From an uncultured Alphaproteobacteria bacterium (GTDB lineage Bacteria > Pseudomonadota > Alphaproteobacteria > CAAHEQ01 > UBA3637), in contig CAKPYH010000002.1 in the NCBI GenBank assembly GCA_934202735.1, positions 62,001 to 126,000 on the forward strand: a stretch of DNA of 64,000 nucleotides, in the 5' to 3' direction. Numbering within the stretch: position 1 is the stretch's first letter; each line of letters starts with the position of its first letter. Under the pieces are notes generated by a model that ran no database searches, had not been told where the DNA came from, and saw only the letters and a list, made by a program, of their open reading frames with translations. A program made the position numbers and the translations under genes. Shown in pieces: positions 32,828-41,300 of the stretch.

Positions 32828-33496
32828 TTGGCTGCGAACAGGGGGCAGGGGGTGCTTTAGGGCATAGGTTTGCAAAAAATATCCCGTCAAGTTCAACCCT
32901 GTACGAATGTCCGCCTCTGTTGCCGGAACGGATTGCCATAAAAAGCGGGGCAGGGGCAAGAGTTTTGTCTTATACGGTTCCCCTTTTTCGCGACTGACGG
33001 CCCGACCGGTTTTAGGTGAAATATAGGCTAAATCATGCGGGTTTCCGCCGCCGGCACAGGCAGTTGTATCCAATCCGAAACCGATTTCCGTCAGTATTTT
33101 TTGTTCCAGCAAGACATAGTACTTCAAAAAATCCGTTTCATCCAAATGATCTAAAAAATCAAAAACGGCTTGATACAGTTCGGGAAAGGATTGTCGTTCG
33201 GGCAACAAATCATCTAACAGTCGGCACAGGCAGGTAATGCAGGCCAATCGTTTTTTATCGTCCAAGTATGCCACTGAAAAAGGACGGACTTCTTCCAAGT
33301 AAAACTGTCCCATTTGCTCGGCTAAACGTGCTCGCCAACGCACCGAAACCCATGCACCTGTTTCCGGCGGGTGTCGTTTTTGAAACACACCCATATGTCG
33401 GCCGTGATCCGGGGTCAGCAAGGATATAATATATGACCGTTCCCCCAATGGTCGGGCCGATAAAACCAGAGCCTGATTCGTCCGAAATTCAGGCAT
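32819..33496 (-). CDS. recO: DNA repair protein RecO
   Basis: The 225-residue product has the N-terminal OB-fold start (QALVLSARPLGERSYIISLLTPDHGRHMG) and the C-terminal helical domain (FGLDTTACAGGG...FLQTYALKHP). RecO loads RecA on gaps with RecR. The zinc Cys set is incomplete (one Cys in TACAGGG). Its ATG overlaps the era stop by 8 nt. It is the last gene of lepB-rnc-era-recO. Confidence 0.93.
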   Translation of the reverse strand: MPEFRTNQALVLSARPLGERSYIISLLTPDHGRHMGVFQKRHPPETGAWVSVRWRARLAEQMGQFYLEEVRPFSVAYLDDKKRLACITCLCRLLDDLLPERQSFPELYQAVFDFLDHLDETDFLKYYVLLEQKILTEIGFGLDTTACAGGGNPHDLAYISPKTGRAVSREKGEPYKTKLLPLPRFLWQSVPATEADIRTGLNLTGYFLQTYALKHPLPPVRSQLF

Positions 33497-34388
33497 TAAA
33501 ATCCAACCCCCAATTTGTGTATTGAGAAGGATCTTCTTGCCAATTTTCTTTCACTTTAACAAATAAAAACAAGTGAACGGGACGTTCAAACAGGTGTGCC
33601 AATTCGGTACGTGCGGCCGCACCGATTTTTTTAATCATGGATCCGTTTTTGCCCAAAACAATGGACCGTTGTCCCACACGTTCCACATATATGGTTTGTT
33701 CAATACGGATGGCCTTTTTCTGTTCTTGAAATGATGTCGTTTCAACGGCTATGGTATAAGGTAATTCCTGTTGTAGATTCATAAACAGTTTTTCACGCGT
33801 TACTTCGGCCGCAAACAAACGATTAGGCAGGTCGCTGAGTTGATCCGGCGGAAACATCCAAAACCCGCGGGGGGCCCGATTGATTAAATACTGCTTTAAG
33901 TCTGTGGTATTTTCACCGGTGGCTGCCGAAATCATAAATGTTTCAGTAAAGATCGGATATTGATTGAGTTGCGCAATCAACGGAAGTAATTTATCCTTGG
34001 CCATCAAATCAATTTTGTTCAAGACTAAAATAGCCTTTTGTTTGTTTTGTTGCAGGATCTGAATAATGCTCGCTGTGTTTTTATCAATACCCTTCGTGGC
34101 ATCAATCAACAGCAAGCGTATATCCGATTCTTCGGCTTCGGTCCAAGCGGAAGCAACCATAGCCCGATCTAAACGCCGGCCAGGCTTGAAAATGCCCGGT
34201 GTGTCCGTTAAAACCAACTGCGTGTCTCCCGATACTAAAATTCCACGAATACGGGAACGTGTGGTTTGAACTTTGGGGGAAACTATGGAAACCTTGGATC
34301 CGACCAACTGATTCACCAAAGTAGATTTCCCGGCATTCGGAGCCCCCAATACCGCCACAAATGCAAAATGTTGATTTTGATTATCCAT
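33489..34388 (-). CDS. era: GTPase Era
   Basis: The 299-residue product shows G1 GAPNAGKST, G3 DTPG, G4 NKID and G5 SAATG, then the KH domain (IGAAARTELAHLFERPVHLFLFVKV). Era binds 16S rRNA and checks small-subunit maturation. It overlaps rnc by 8 nt and recO by 8 nt. The rnc-era order is widespread and links rRNA processing with assembly. Confidence 0.97.
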   Translation of the reverse strand: MDNQNQHFAFVAVLGAPNAGKSTLVNQLVGSKVSIVSPKVQTTRSRIRGILVSGDTQLVLTDTPGIFKPGRRLDRAMVASAWTEAEESDIRLLLIDATKGIDKNTASIIQILQQNKQKAILVLNKIDLMAKDKLLPLIAQLNQYPIFTETFMISAATGENTTDLKQYLINRAPRGFWMFPPDQLSDLPNRLFAAEVTREKLFMNLQQELPYTIAVETTSFQEQKKAIRIEQTIYVERVGQRSIVLGKNGSMIKKIGAAARTELAHLFERPVHLFLFVKVKENWQEDPSQYTNWGLDFNA

Positions 34389-35013
34389 GTTGAATTTCTT
34401 TCAAAAAAGTATCGGCGGCAGCTTGTTCGGCACTTCGTTTGTTGGTCCCTTGTCCGATAACGGTGTGCCCGGCCACCGAGACGGAAACGGTAAATATCGG
34501 TTGATGATCCGGCCCCTTTCTATCCAACATTTTATAAACCGGCAGTTCTTTATATCGTTTTTGTGCCCATTCCTGCAAAGCGGATTTCGGATCCTGCGGC
34601 ACTTGTATTTCGGATAAAATCAACGGTGTCCAAATCGGTTTCATAAACTCGCGGACCACGTCTATGCCACGGTCCAGATACAAGGCCCCCAAGATGGCTT
34701 CGCATACATCGGAAAGAATGGATGCATTTTGACGCAACATATCTTCGTGAGTGATGAGCATGGGGGGCAAGCCGATTTGTTTGGCCACCAAGGTCAAAGT
34801 TTCTTCACGGACCAAAGAGACAAAACGTTTAGCCATCGGCCCTTCCGGCTCACGCGGAAAGAGGGTGTATAGCATTTCTGCCACCACCAATCCGACGACA
34901 CGATCCCCTAAAAACTCTAACCGTTCATAACCCGCACGCTTGCCATGAGAAGAAAGTTGCAAAGCCTTGTTTAACAAGGTCTTATCATGAAATAAAGATA
35001 CAATATCCGTCAT
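34381..35013 (-). CDS. rnc: Ribonuclease III
   Basis: The 210-residue product has the RNase III signature YERLEFLGDRVVGLVVAEML with the acidic catalytic residues, a second acidic region (SDVCEAILGALYLD) and a C-terminal dsRNA-binding domain (DPKSALQEWAQKRYKELPVYKM...KRSAEQAAADTFL). It cuts double-stranded RNA such as the rRNA precursor. It overlaps lepB by 4 nt. Confidence 0.97.
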   Translation of the reverse strand: MTDIVSLFHDKTLLNKALQLSSHGKRAGYERLEFLGDRVVGLVVAEMLYTLFPREPEGPMAKRFVSLVREETLTLVAKQIGLPPMLITHEDMLRQNASILSDVCEAILGALYLDRGIDVVREFMKPIWTPLILSEIQVPQDPKSALQEWAQKRYKELPVYKMLDRKGPDHQPIFTVSVSVAGHTVIGQGTNKRSAEQAAADTFLKEIQHG

Positions 35014-35750
35014 TTGTATAGCCCTTCAAAAAATCGTTCCAGGCGCAGTGAATCGCCCCATTTCCAAAATTGCCACAGATCACCGGTTCCGTTATTTGAA
35101 TAAAAGATAAAACGCGCTTTACCTTCCAGATTTTCGGCCGGTACAAATCCGAAAAAGCGGCTATCCATAGAATTGTCGCGATTATCCCCCATCATAAAAT
35201 AATGGCCGTCCGGTACCACAAAGGGGTCTGTATTATCTTGTTCTTTTGTATCAGATTGTTCATAAATCAAGTGCTTGACCCCATTGGGTAATGTTTCACG
35301 ATATTTTGTATAATGAACCAAGCCTGCCTGTTCCACTTCCCAATCTTCTTCACCGATTTTACGGCGATCCATCATTTGGCCGTTGATCAGTAAACGCCCG
35401 TTGACCATTTGAATGGTGTCACCGGGCAGGCCGATCACTCGTTTAATATAATCGGTACGATTATCTGTCGGTACTTTGAAAATGACAATATCTCCACGGT
35501 CCGGGGCAGATTCAAAAATACGTCCCGTTGGGATCAGGGGTAAAGAAAACGGAAAGGAATGACGTGAATAACCGTAATCGTATTTTGTAACCACGATATA
35601 ATCACCAACCAACAAAGTAGGTACCATGGAACTGGACGGGATATTATAGGGCTCAATCGCCACCGATCGGATAATCAAAGCCACGATAACAGCCCACATT
35701 AATCCTTTTAATTCACCCCACCAACTTTCCTTTTTTTCTGATTTTGTCAT
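35010..35750 (-). CDS. lepB: Signal peptidase I
   Basis: The 246-residue product has one N-terminal membrane segment, the catalytic Ser box PSSSMVPTLLVGDYI, the Lys box RGDIVIFKVP...DYIKRVIGLPGD and the MGDNRDNSMDSR box. It cleaves signal peptides on the periplasmic face. ATG 35750 has AAAGGAAAAAAATTCA. It is the first gene of the lepB-rnc-era-recO operon and is divergent from tgt. Confidence 0.97.
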   Translation of the reverse strand: MTKSEKKESWWGELKGLMWAVIVALIIRSVAIEPYNIPSSSMVPTLLVGDYIVVTKYDYGYSRHSFPFSLPLIPTGRIFESAPDRGDIVIFKVPTDNRTDYIKRVIGLPGDTIQMVNGRLLINGQMMDRRKIGEEDWEVEQAGLVHYTKYRETLPNGVKHLIYEQSDTKEQDNTDPFVVPDGHYFMMGDNRDNSMDSRFFGFVPAENLEGKARFIFYSNNGTGDLWQFWKWGDSLRLERFFEGLYK

Positions 35751-35778
35751 TGAATTTTTTTCCTTTATCTGTTATAAT
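35750..35778 (+). promoter_or_regulatory. Promoter of tgt
   Basis: TTGAAT (35750-35755) and a perfect TATAAT (35773-35778) with a 17-nt spacer. The -35 touches the lepB start codon on the other strand. Confidence 0.72.
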
Positions 35779-35823
35779 CCGTCCAAGATGGGTCATTTAT
35801 AGCACAGAAAGAGAGTTTTGTCT

Positions 35824-36939
35824 ATGTTAAAATTTAATAAATTGTCATTTGACGGTCAGGCGCGTCTGGGGGAAGTTGAAACGGCGCACGGAAAAGTGCG
35901 AACACCGGCTTTTATGCCGGTTGGGACGGTTGGAACGGTCAAGGCCATGAAGCCCGAAACAGTACGGGCGGCCGGGGCCGACATCATTTTGGGAAATACA
36001 TATCATTTGATGCTGCGTCCGACAGCCGAACGGGTGGCGGCTTTTGGGGGATTACATCGCTTCATGAATTGGCCGCATCCGATTCTGACCGATTCGGGTG
36101 GATTCCAGGTCATGAGTTTGTCCGGTCTGCGTAAAATTACGGAAGAAGGCGTTGCTTTTAACTCTCATTTAAGCGGTGAACGCTTTTTGCTAACACCGGA
36201 AAGATCCATGGACATACAATATTTGTTGGATTCGGATATTACAATGGCTTTTGATGAGTGTGTGAAATATCCCGCTGAACGTAAAACGGTTGAAAAGTCC
36301 ATGGAACGATCTATGCGTTGGGCCAAAAGATCGCGTACGGCGTTTCGTGATCGCCCGGGGTATGGCTTATTCGGTATTGTGCAAGGCGGTATGTATCGTG
36401 ATTTGCGCTTGCGTTCTGTGCAGGCGTTAACGGATATCGGTTTTGACGGTTATGCCATCGGCGGTTTGGCGGTGGGCGAAGGACAAGAGATAATGTTCTC
36501 GGTTTTAGATTATACAGCCCCCGCGTTGCCGGATGATAAGCCTCGCTATTTAATGGGGGTAGGGCGGCCCAGTGATATTGTCGGGGCCGTTTATCGCGGG
36601 GTGGATATGTTTGATTGCGTAATGCCTTCCCGGTCGGGGCGGACGGCTCAGGCGTTTACCAGCCAGGGTGTCTTAAATCTCAGAAATGCCTGTCATCAAG
36701 ATGACCATGGACCGTTAGATACAGAATGTACCTGTCCGACATGCCAAACTTATACGCGTGGATATCTGCATCACCTGTTTCGGGCCGGTGAAATTTTGGG
36801 GAGCATGTTATTGACCGAGCATAATATCTGGTTTTATGAAAATTTAATGAAACAAATTCGTCAGGCGATTGCCGAGAATCGGTTTCAAGCATTTCACGAT
36901 TCTTTCCGGGAACGCTATGCCCATGACCGAAAAATGTGA
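35824..36939 (+). CDS. tgt: tRNA-guanine transglycosylase
   Basis: The 371-residue enzyme swaps guanine 34 for preQ1 in GUN-decoding tRNAs. The motifs DSGGFQVMSL, FGIVQGGMYRDLR, YAIGGLAVGEG, DCVMPSRSGRTAQAF and the zinc set C-x-C-x2-C...H (TECTCPTCQTYTRGYLHHL) are all present. ATG 35824 follows GAGAG at 8-nt spacing and is preferred to TTG 35818. It precedes queA and queH in the pathway, though they lie apart. A DciA-like gene overlaps its end. Confidence 0.96.
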   Translation: MLKFNKLSFDGQARLGEVETAHGKVRTPAFMPVGTVGTVKAMKPETVRAAGADIILGNTYHLMLRPTAERVAAFGGLHRFMNWPHPILTDSGGFQVMSLSGLRKITEEGVAFNSHLSGERFLLTPERSMDIQYLLDSDITMAFDECVKYPAERKTVEKSMERSMRWAKRSRTAFRDRPGYGLFGIVQGGMYRDLRLRSVQALTDIGFDGYAIGGLAVGEGQEIMFSVLDYTAPALPDDKPRYLMGVGRPSDIVGAVYRGVDMFDCVMPSRSGRTAQAFTSQGVLNLRNACHQDDHGPLDTECTCPTCQTYTRGYLHHLFRAGEILGSMLLTEHNIWFYENLMKQIRQAIAENRFQAFHDSFRERYAHDRKM

Positions 36940-37432
36940 TAAAGATGATCGGGGATATCCTCGTCGTGCCTATGAAGGCTTGTTCCCTCTAACCAAAGAA
37001 GTACGGCGTATTGTGTCGCCCGTGTTAGGTACACGCGGCTTCGCCCAGGCGGATATCTTGGAAAGTTGGAATGATATTGTCGGATCGGATTTAGCCCAGG
37101 GCATTATTCCCGAAAAATTGAGTTTTGACAAAGATAAACGTACGAACGGTACATTGTACGTTAAAAGTGCCGGCGGTGCCTTTGCCATGTTGTTTGAACA
37201 TCAAAAACAGCGCGTCTTGGAACGTATCAATGCATTTTTTGGGTACCCGGCGGTGGGAAGGATTAAGATACAACAAGGGGCTTTGAAATTGACCGTGAAA
37301 CCTGTCATTCCGGAGCGGCCTTTAACCATTGTTGAAGAGCAAAATTTGATGGCTCGTGTGGCGGAAATTGATGATGACGATCTGCGCCGTAAGGCGTATG
37401 AAATCGGCAAAGCCATTTTGCAGAAGAAATGA
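36917..37432 (+). CDS. DciA-like (DUF721) protein
   Basis: The 171-residue product has a DUF721-like region (ESWNDIVGSDLAQGIIPEKL, GTLYVKSAGGAFAMLFEHQKQRVLERINAFFGYPAVGRIKIQQ). DciA proteins load the replicative helicase DnaB in bacteria without DnaC. Alphaproteobacterial members are of this size with a short N-terminal extension. The gene overlaps the end of tgt by 23 nt; ATG 36917 is used, with ATG 36923 possible. It is followed by the terminator shared with gapA. Confidence 0.8.
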   Translation: MPMTEKCDKDDRGYPRRAYEGLFPLTKEVRRIVSPVLGTRGFAQADILESWNDIVGSDLAQGIIPEKLSFDKDKRTNGTLYVKSAGGAFAMLFEHQKQRVLERINAFFGYPAVGRIKIQQGALKLTVKPVIPERPLTIVEEQNLMARVAEIDDDDLRRKAYEIGKAILQKK

Positions 37433-37447
37433 GACCCTTGACACAAT

Positions 37448-37479
37448 AATAAAAACGCGGCCCGGTGAAGGACCGCGTT
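37448..37479 (-). terminator. Bidirectional terminator between the DciA-like gene and gapA
   Basis: AACGCGG (37454-37460) pairs with CCGCGTT (37473-37479), with an inner CC/GG. The minus-strand side has a strong T run and ends the 8-kb carbohydrate gene run; the plus side has a weaker CTTTGT tail. Confidence 0.88.
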
Positions 37480-37494
37480 CTTTGTCGTGATGGT

Positions 37495-38571
37495 TTACTT
37501 CAATAAACCGTCCTGGGTTGCCATGTGTTTTACCATGCGTACTAACGCGTTGGAATAACCCCATTCATTGTCATACCAGGAAACAATCTTGAACAAGCGT
37601 TTTTCGCCTTTCAGGTTGTTTTGCATGGTGGCCAAAGAATCGTAGATACTGGCATGCGAATCATTGATGAAATCCGTAGATACCAATTCTTCATCGGTAT
37701 ATCCCAAAGTGCCTTTCATATATGTATCGGCCGCTTTTTTCAACAGGGTATCAATTTCTTCAATGCTGGTATCACGGGCGGCACGGAATGTCAAATCCAC
37801 CGCAGACACATCGGCCGTCGGTACCCGGAAAGACATACCCGTTAATTTACCTTTGACAACCGGTAATACTTCACCAACGGCTTTGGCCGCACCCGTGGTG
37901 GACGGGATGATATTGATGGCCGCTGCACGACCCCCGCGCCAATCTTTTTTGGACGGACCGTCAACGGTTTTCTGTGTGGCGGTATAAGAGTGAATTGTGG
38001 TCATCAAACCGGTTTCCACACCGACACCTTCTTTAATCAGGACATGAACCAACGGAGCCAAGCAGTTGGTTGTGCAGGATGCATTGGATACAATGAAATG
38101 CTTGGACGGATCATATTCGTTTTCATTGACACCAAAGACCATAGTTTTCACATCGCCTTTACCCGGGGCAGAAATAACCACGCGTTTTGCACCGGCGGTC
38201 AAATGACCTTGCGCTTTTTCTGATTGAGTGAATAAACCGGTGGATTCAATCACATAGTCAATATTCAAATCTTTCCACGGCATCATCGCCAAATCTTTTT
38301 GAGCCATCAAGCATTTGATTTCATTACCGTTGACAACCAAAATATCATCGGCTTCTAATGCCGGATCAGATTTTTTGGTTGTAATGTCGGCTTTCATTTT
38401 ACCGTGAACGGAATCGTATTTCAGTTGATAGGCAAAATACTTGGCATCCGTTCCCATATCCACAACGGCGACAACATCAATGCCATGCCCCAGCAACCCT
38501 TGTTCCGTAATCGCTTGAAACACCAAACGACCGATACGGCCAAAGCCGTTAATTGCAACACGTACTGTCAT
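37495..38571 (-). CDS. gapA: Glyceraldehyde-3-phosphate dehydrogenase, glycosomal-like long type
   Basis: This 358-residue enzyme oxidises glyceraldehyde-3-phosphate with NAD+ and phosphate. NAD-binding INGFGRIGRLVFQ and the catalytic SNASCTTNCLAP are intact. It is longer than the usual ~335: insertions such as GTDAKYFAYQLKYDSVHGKM and QKTVDGPSKKDWRGGRAAA, as well as YMKGTLGYTDEELVSTDFIN, look like the glycosomal GAPDH of trypanosomatids and its bacterial relatives. ATG 38571 follows AAAGGAGAAAAAAT. It closes the minus-strand carbohydrate cluster. Confidence 0.95.
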   Translation of the reverse strand: MTVRVAINGFGRIGRLVFQAITEQGLLGHGIDVVAVVDMGTDAKYFAYQLKYDSVHGKMKADITTKKSDPALEADDILVVNGNEIKCLMAQKDLAMMPWKDLNIDYVIESTGLFTQSEKAQGHLTAGAKRVVISAPGKGDVKTMVFGVNENEYDPSKHFIVSNASCTTNCLAPLVHVLIKEGVGVETGLMTTIHSYTATQKTVDGPSKKDWRGGRAAAINIIPSTTGAAKAVGEVLPVVKGKLTGMSFRVPTADVSAVDLTFRAARDTSIEEIDTLLKKAADTYMKGTLGYTDEELVSTDFINDSHASIYDSLATMQNNLKGEKRLFKIVSWYDNEWGYSNALVRMVKHMATQDGLLK

Positions 38572-38666
38572 ATTTTTTCTCCTTTGTTTACAGTATTAAA
38601 AAAAGCGTGTGATTTATTTACGCACATTTTTCTTTGAAAAGCAAGTAAAATCTGCAAAAAAATATC

Positions 38667-41300
38667 TTATAATTGGCGAGCCAGTGTCATGATTTCATCT
38701 TCTGCCTGACGCAGTCGTTGTACCAGTGTCTGATGTCGCTTGTAAAAGGCATCTCCCCGGGCATAAACGGCCAAGGCTATGGCATCAAACGGATTATATG
38801 CCCGGCCTTGTGCCAAGTTTTTGAAATACAGAGATTCAAAATCAGCGACACATCTCAAATGCCATTTATCGGGTGTGCCGGGACGATTATATTGACCGAT
38901 TTGTCCCGTCCAACTGGTAAAAAAAGCCTGGACTCGTTCGGCCGGGCAGGCTAACAGAGCCCCCCATTGCATGCGAATCAGTTGTTCTACACGCCGCAAA
39001 TCATCTGTATAATTAAAACGTAAATCAGATGCCAGCATATATGCGAATTGTGTTTTTTTGTCTTCCGGTAAATTGTTAAAAAACATTTGAACAGATGGTG
39101 AATCGTGTGTATCCAGTACGGCCACATCATTCGGCCGGGCATTTTTCAGATGATATATATGGGTCCAGTCGGTCGGTTCGGCAAACTGAGCAATCAACAA
39201 ACGTCCCAATCCGCAACGATCCAGAACATTATCCAGTTGTGGCGGTCGGGCCCCCACATCTTCAGCGTAAATATCACGTACACTTAAACCGTGTTTGCGG
39301 ACACAGGCTAAAATAATTTTTTCGGTCATTTCGGCGAATTGTTCAGGCGTTTTCTTGGCAAAACGCCCCAAGACAGGATGATTCGGAGAACTGAACAGGC
39401 GACCGCAATCATCGGGATTCGTGTCAGAGATGACAAACGGATTGACAAAACCGATATAATGGTCAATACGTAACCCGCCCGGAGCATGATCTAACGCAGT
39501 ATCAATTAAATGATACCAAACGCGTCCGGCCGGTCCCAAACTACCGTCTTGATTAAACAGTAAGTCCGGATTAAAAACCGGAAAATGCCAATTGCGAGCC
39601 ACCGGCGAATACATATCTGCCGGGGAACCTAAGGAATATCCGGACAAAAACAGATCCGATGTCTCTTTCGCCACATCGGACGGAATGCGCACTTGTAAAT
39701 CGGCAATATAACATGCCGGTGGATTCTGGGCATACTCGGCCGTCTTACGGATGATGAAAGCCTGTTCTGTTTCATGACCTTTGTCTTTTTGCCAGGCCTT
39801 ATGCAACAGGTGGCGATATGTTTGCTCCACTTGTTCAAAATCAATTTGCCCGTCTTGTTTCGGTATATCATACGCGGTATTCAAATCGGTTGCCGAGATC
39901 AGACCTTGCCGAACAAGCCGTTCCAAGGGGATAAAAAACGGATTAGGGGTTGTATCAGATACATAAGGGGAATAATTGGCTTGCGCATGTGTACGCCCCA
40001 TGGGACCCAACTGAACTTTGTCAAAGATGCCACCGAAAAAGTCGGCTATCCGTTTGGCACCGTCTCCCCAGGGAGACCCAATCCCGGTGTCGCGGTAGGC
40101 TCCGGTTGGGGGCATACACGGGGCCGGCAGTCCCAGCGTCATTTCTTTGTTGAGTGTCCGATATCCTTCTTGCACCAAGGGTTTATATTGTTGCCATAGG
40201 GTGATTAATTCTTGTACCAAAGCGCGCTTGCGGCTACCCAAAAAGGATGTATGACTGTCTGTGCCGCCTGTTTTAATCATCTGATGAGAATCGGCAAACT
40301 CCAGAACGGATTTCACCCAACGTTCAGTGTCTGAAGTCGGGACATCACCGGCCATCATCTTGTCCAAGGCATGATTCAAGTCCGGAATTAAATTAGCATA
40401 AAATACTTCCAATCCGGCCACGCCTTTATTCTTCAAGACCGTGAACAAATGAGTGAGAAATGCCGGACCGTTTCCATTGATTTTGCCTTCCAAGTGGATA
40501 CGATACGGATGTGCTACACTCAGAAAGCCGAAACCATGCTGCTGAATGCGGGCCATAACTTCATCAACCGTATGCCAAAATAACACAGGATTTTCGGAAA
40601 GCGGACTACCCAATCGGCGAAAATAATCCCAGACAAATTCTGTTTCAGTCGGATCATTTATTTTTTCCAATATATATCGGGGGGTAATATAAGCCAAATA
40701 GCATCCGAACCCACGCTTCATTTGGGGATACCGGCCTAAAAATTCGTTAAGAGAAATAGAAGCCGCAGGATACCGTTTTGTGAAAAATTCAAAAATACCG
40801 GGCAGGGCTTTTTGTCTTTGGGAACGCAAATCGTCAAACCATTTCCGATAAGACACATCAAAAGGATTGATACCGTAATGCAGCATTTCAAAATCCATGG
40901 GACGGCGCATGCTGTCATCAAAGTACATGACGCTGAGTTCGCACCCAAGTACGAAACGAATATGCTTATATTTATCATGATGTTGTACGATACTTGTTAA
41001 AGCAATACTTAAACCATTCAATGTATCATGATCCGTCAATGCCACAATTAAATCGCGATACCCGTATTTTTGACGATAACGTTCGGCATTGTCCAAATAA
41101 TCCGCCGGCTCTATGCGTCCGTCTGAGGCCGTAGAATGTGTATGCAAGGTAATTAAACGCCGCCCGTCATCAAAATCATGCATGTTGAGACCGTTCAAAG
41201 TGTGCTTTAATTCCTCGGGGCCCATCACACAGAATAACGGTTTGATTGATTTTAATCCCAACCCTTTGGCTAAGGCCTGTAAATAGGCTTTATCACTCAT
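38667..41300 (-). CDS. PHP phosphoesterase-GH77 4-alpha-glucanotransferase fusion
   Basis: The 877-residue protein joins two enzyme domains. Residues ~45-375 are a PHP domain with metal-site motifs LHTHSTASDG, ALTDHDTL, VLGCELSV, SVAHPYRIH and GGTDSH. Residues ~410-877 are a MalQ/GH77 domain: ANYSPYVSDTTPNPFFIPL, LRIDHYIGFVNPF (nucleophile Asp), YAEDVGARP (acid/base Glu) and VLDTHDSPSV. GH77 moves maltodextrin segments; PHP domains hydrolyse phosphoesters. The fusion suggests dephosphorylation coupled to glucan processing, but the PHP substrate is unknown. ATG 41300 overlaps the kinase-like gene by 4 nt. The GH77 part is near normal size for the domain. Confidence 0.85.
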   Translation of the reverse strand: MSDKAYLQALAKGLGLKSIKPLFCVMGPEELKHTLNGLNMHDFDDGRRLITLHTHSTASDGRIEPADYLDNAERYRQKYGYRDLIVALTDHDTLNGLSIALTSIVQHHDKYKHIRFVLGCELSVMYFDDSMRRPMDFEMLHYGINPFDVSYRKWFDDLRSQRQKALPGIFEFFTKRYPAASISLNEFLGRYPQMKRGFGCYLAYITPRYILEKINDPTETEFVWDYFRRLGSPLSENPVLFWHTVDEVMARIQQHGFGFLSVAHPYRIHLEGKINGNGPAFLTHLFTVLKNKGVAGLEVFYANLIPDLNHALDKMMAGDVPTSDTERWVKSVLEFADSHQMIKTGGTDSHTSFLGSRKRALVQELITLWQQYKPLVQEGYRTLNKEMTLGLPAPCMPPTGAYRDTGIGSPWGDGAKRIADFFGGIFDKVQLGPMGRTHAQANYSPYVSDTTPNPFFIPLERLVRQGLISATDLNTAYDIPKQDGQIDFEQVEQTYRHLLHKAWQKDKGHETEQAFIIRKTAEYAQNPPACYIADLQVRIPSDVAKETSDLFLSGYSLGSPADMYSPVARNWHFPVFNPDLLFNQDGSLGPAGRVWYHLIDTALDHAPGGLRIDHYIGFVNPFVISDTNPDDCGRLFSSPNHPVLGRFAKKTPEQFAEMTEKIILACVRKHGLSVRDIYAEDVGARPPQLDNVLDRCGLGRLLIAQFAEPTDWTHIYHLKNARPNDVAVLDTHDSPSVQMFFNNLPEDKKTQFAYMLASDLRFNYTDDLRRVEQLIRMQWGALLACPAERVQAFFTSWTGQIGQYNRPGTPDKWHLRCVADFESLYFKNLAQGRAYNPFDAIALAVYARGDAFYKRHQTLVQRLRQAEDEIMTLARQL

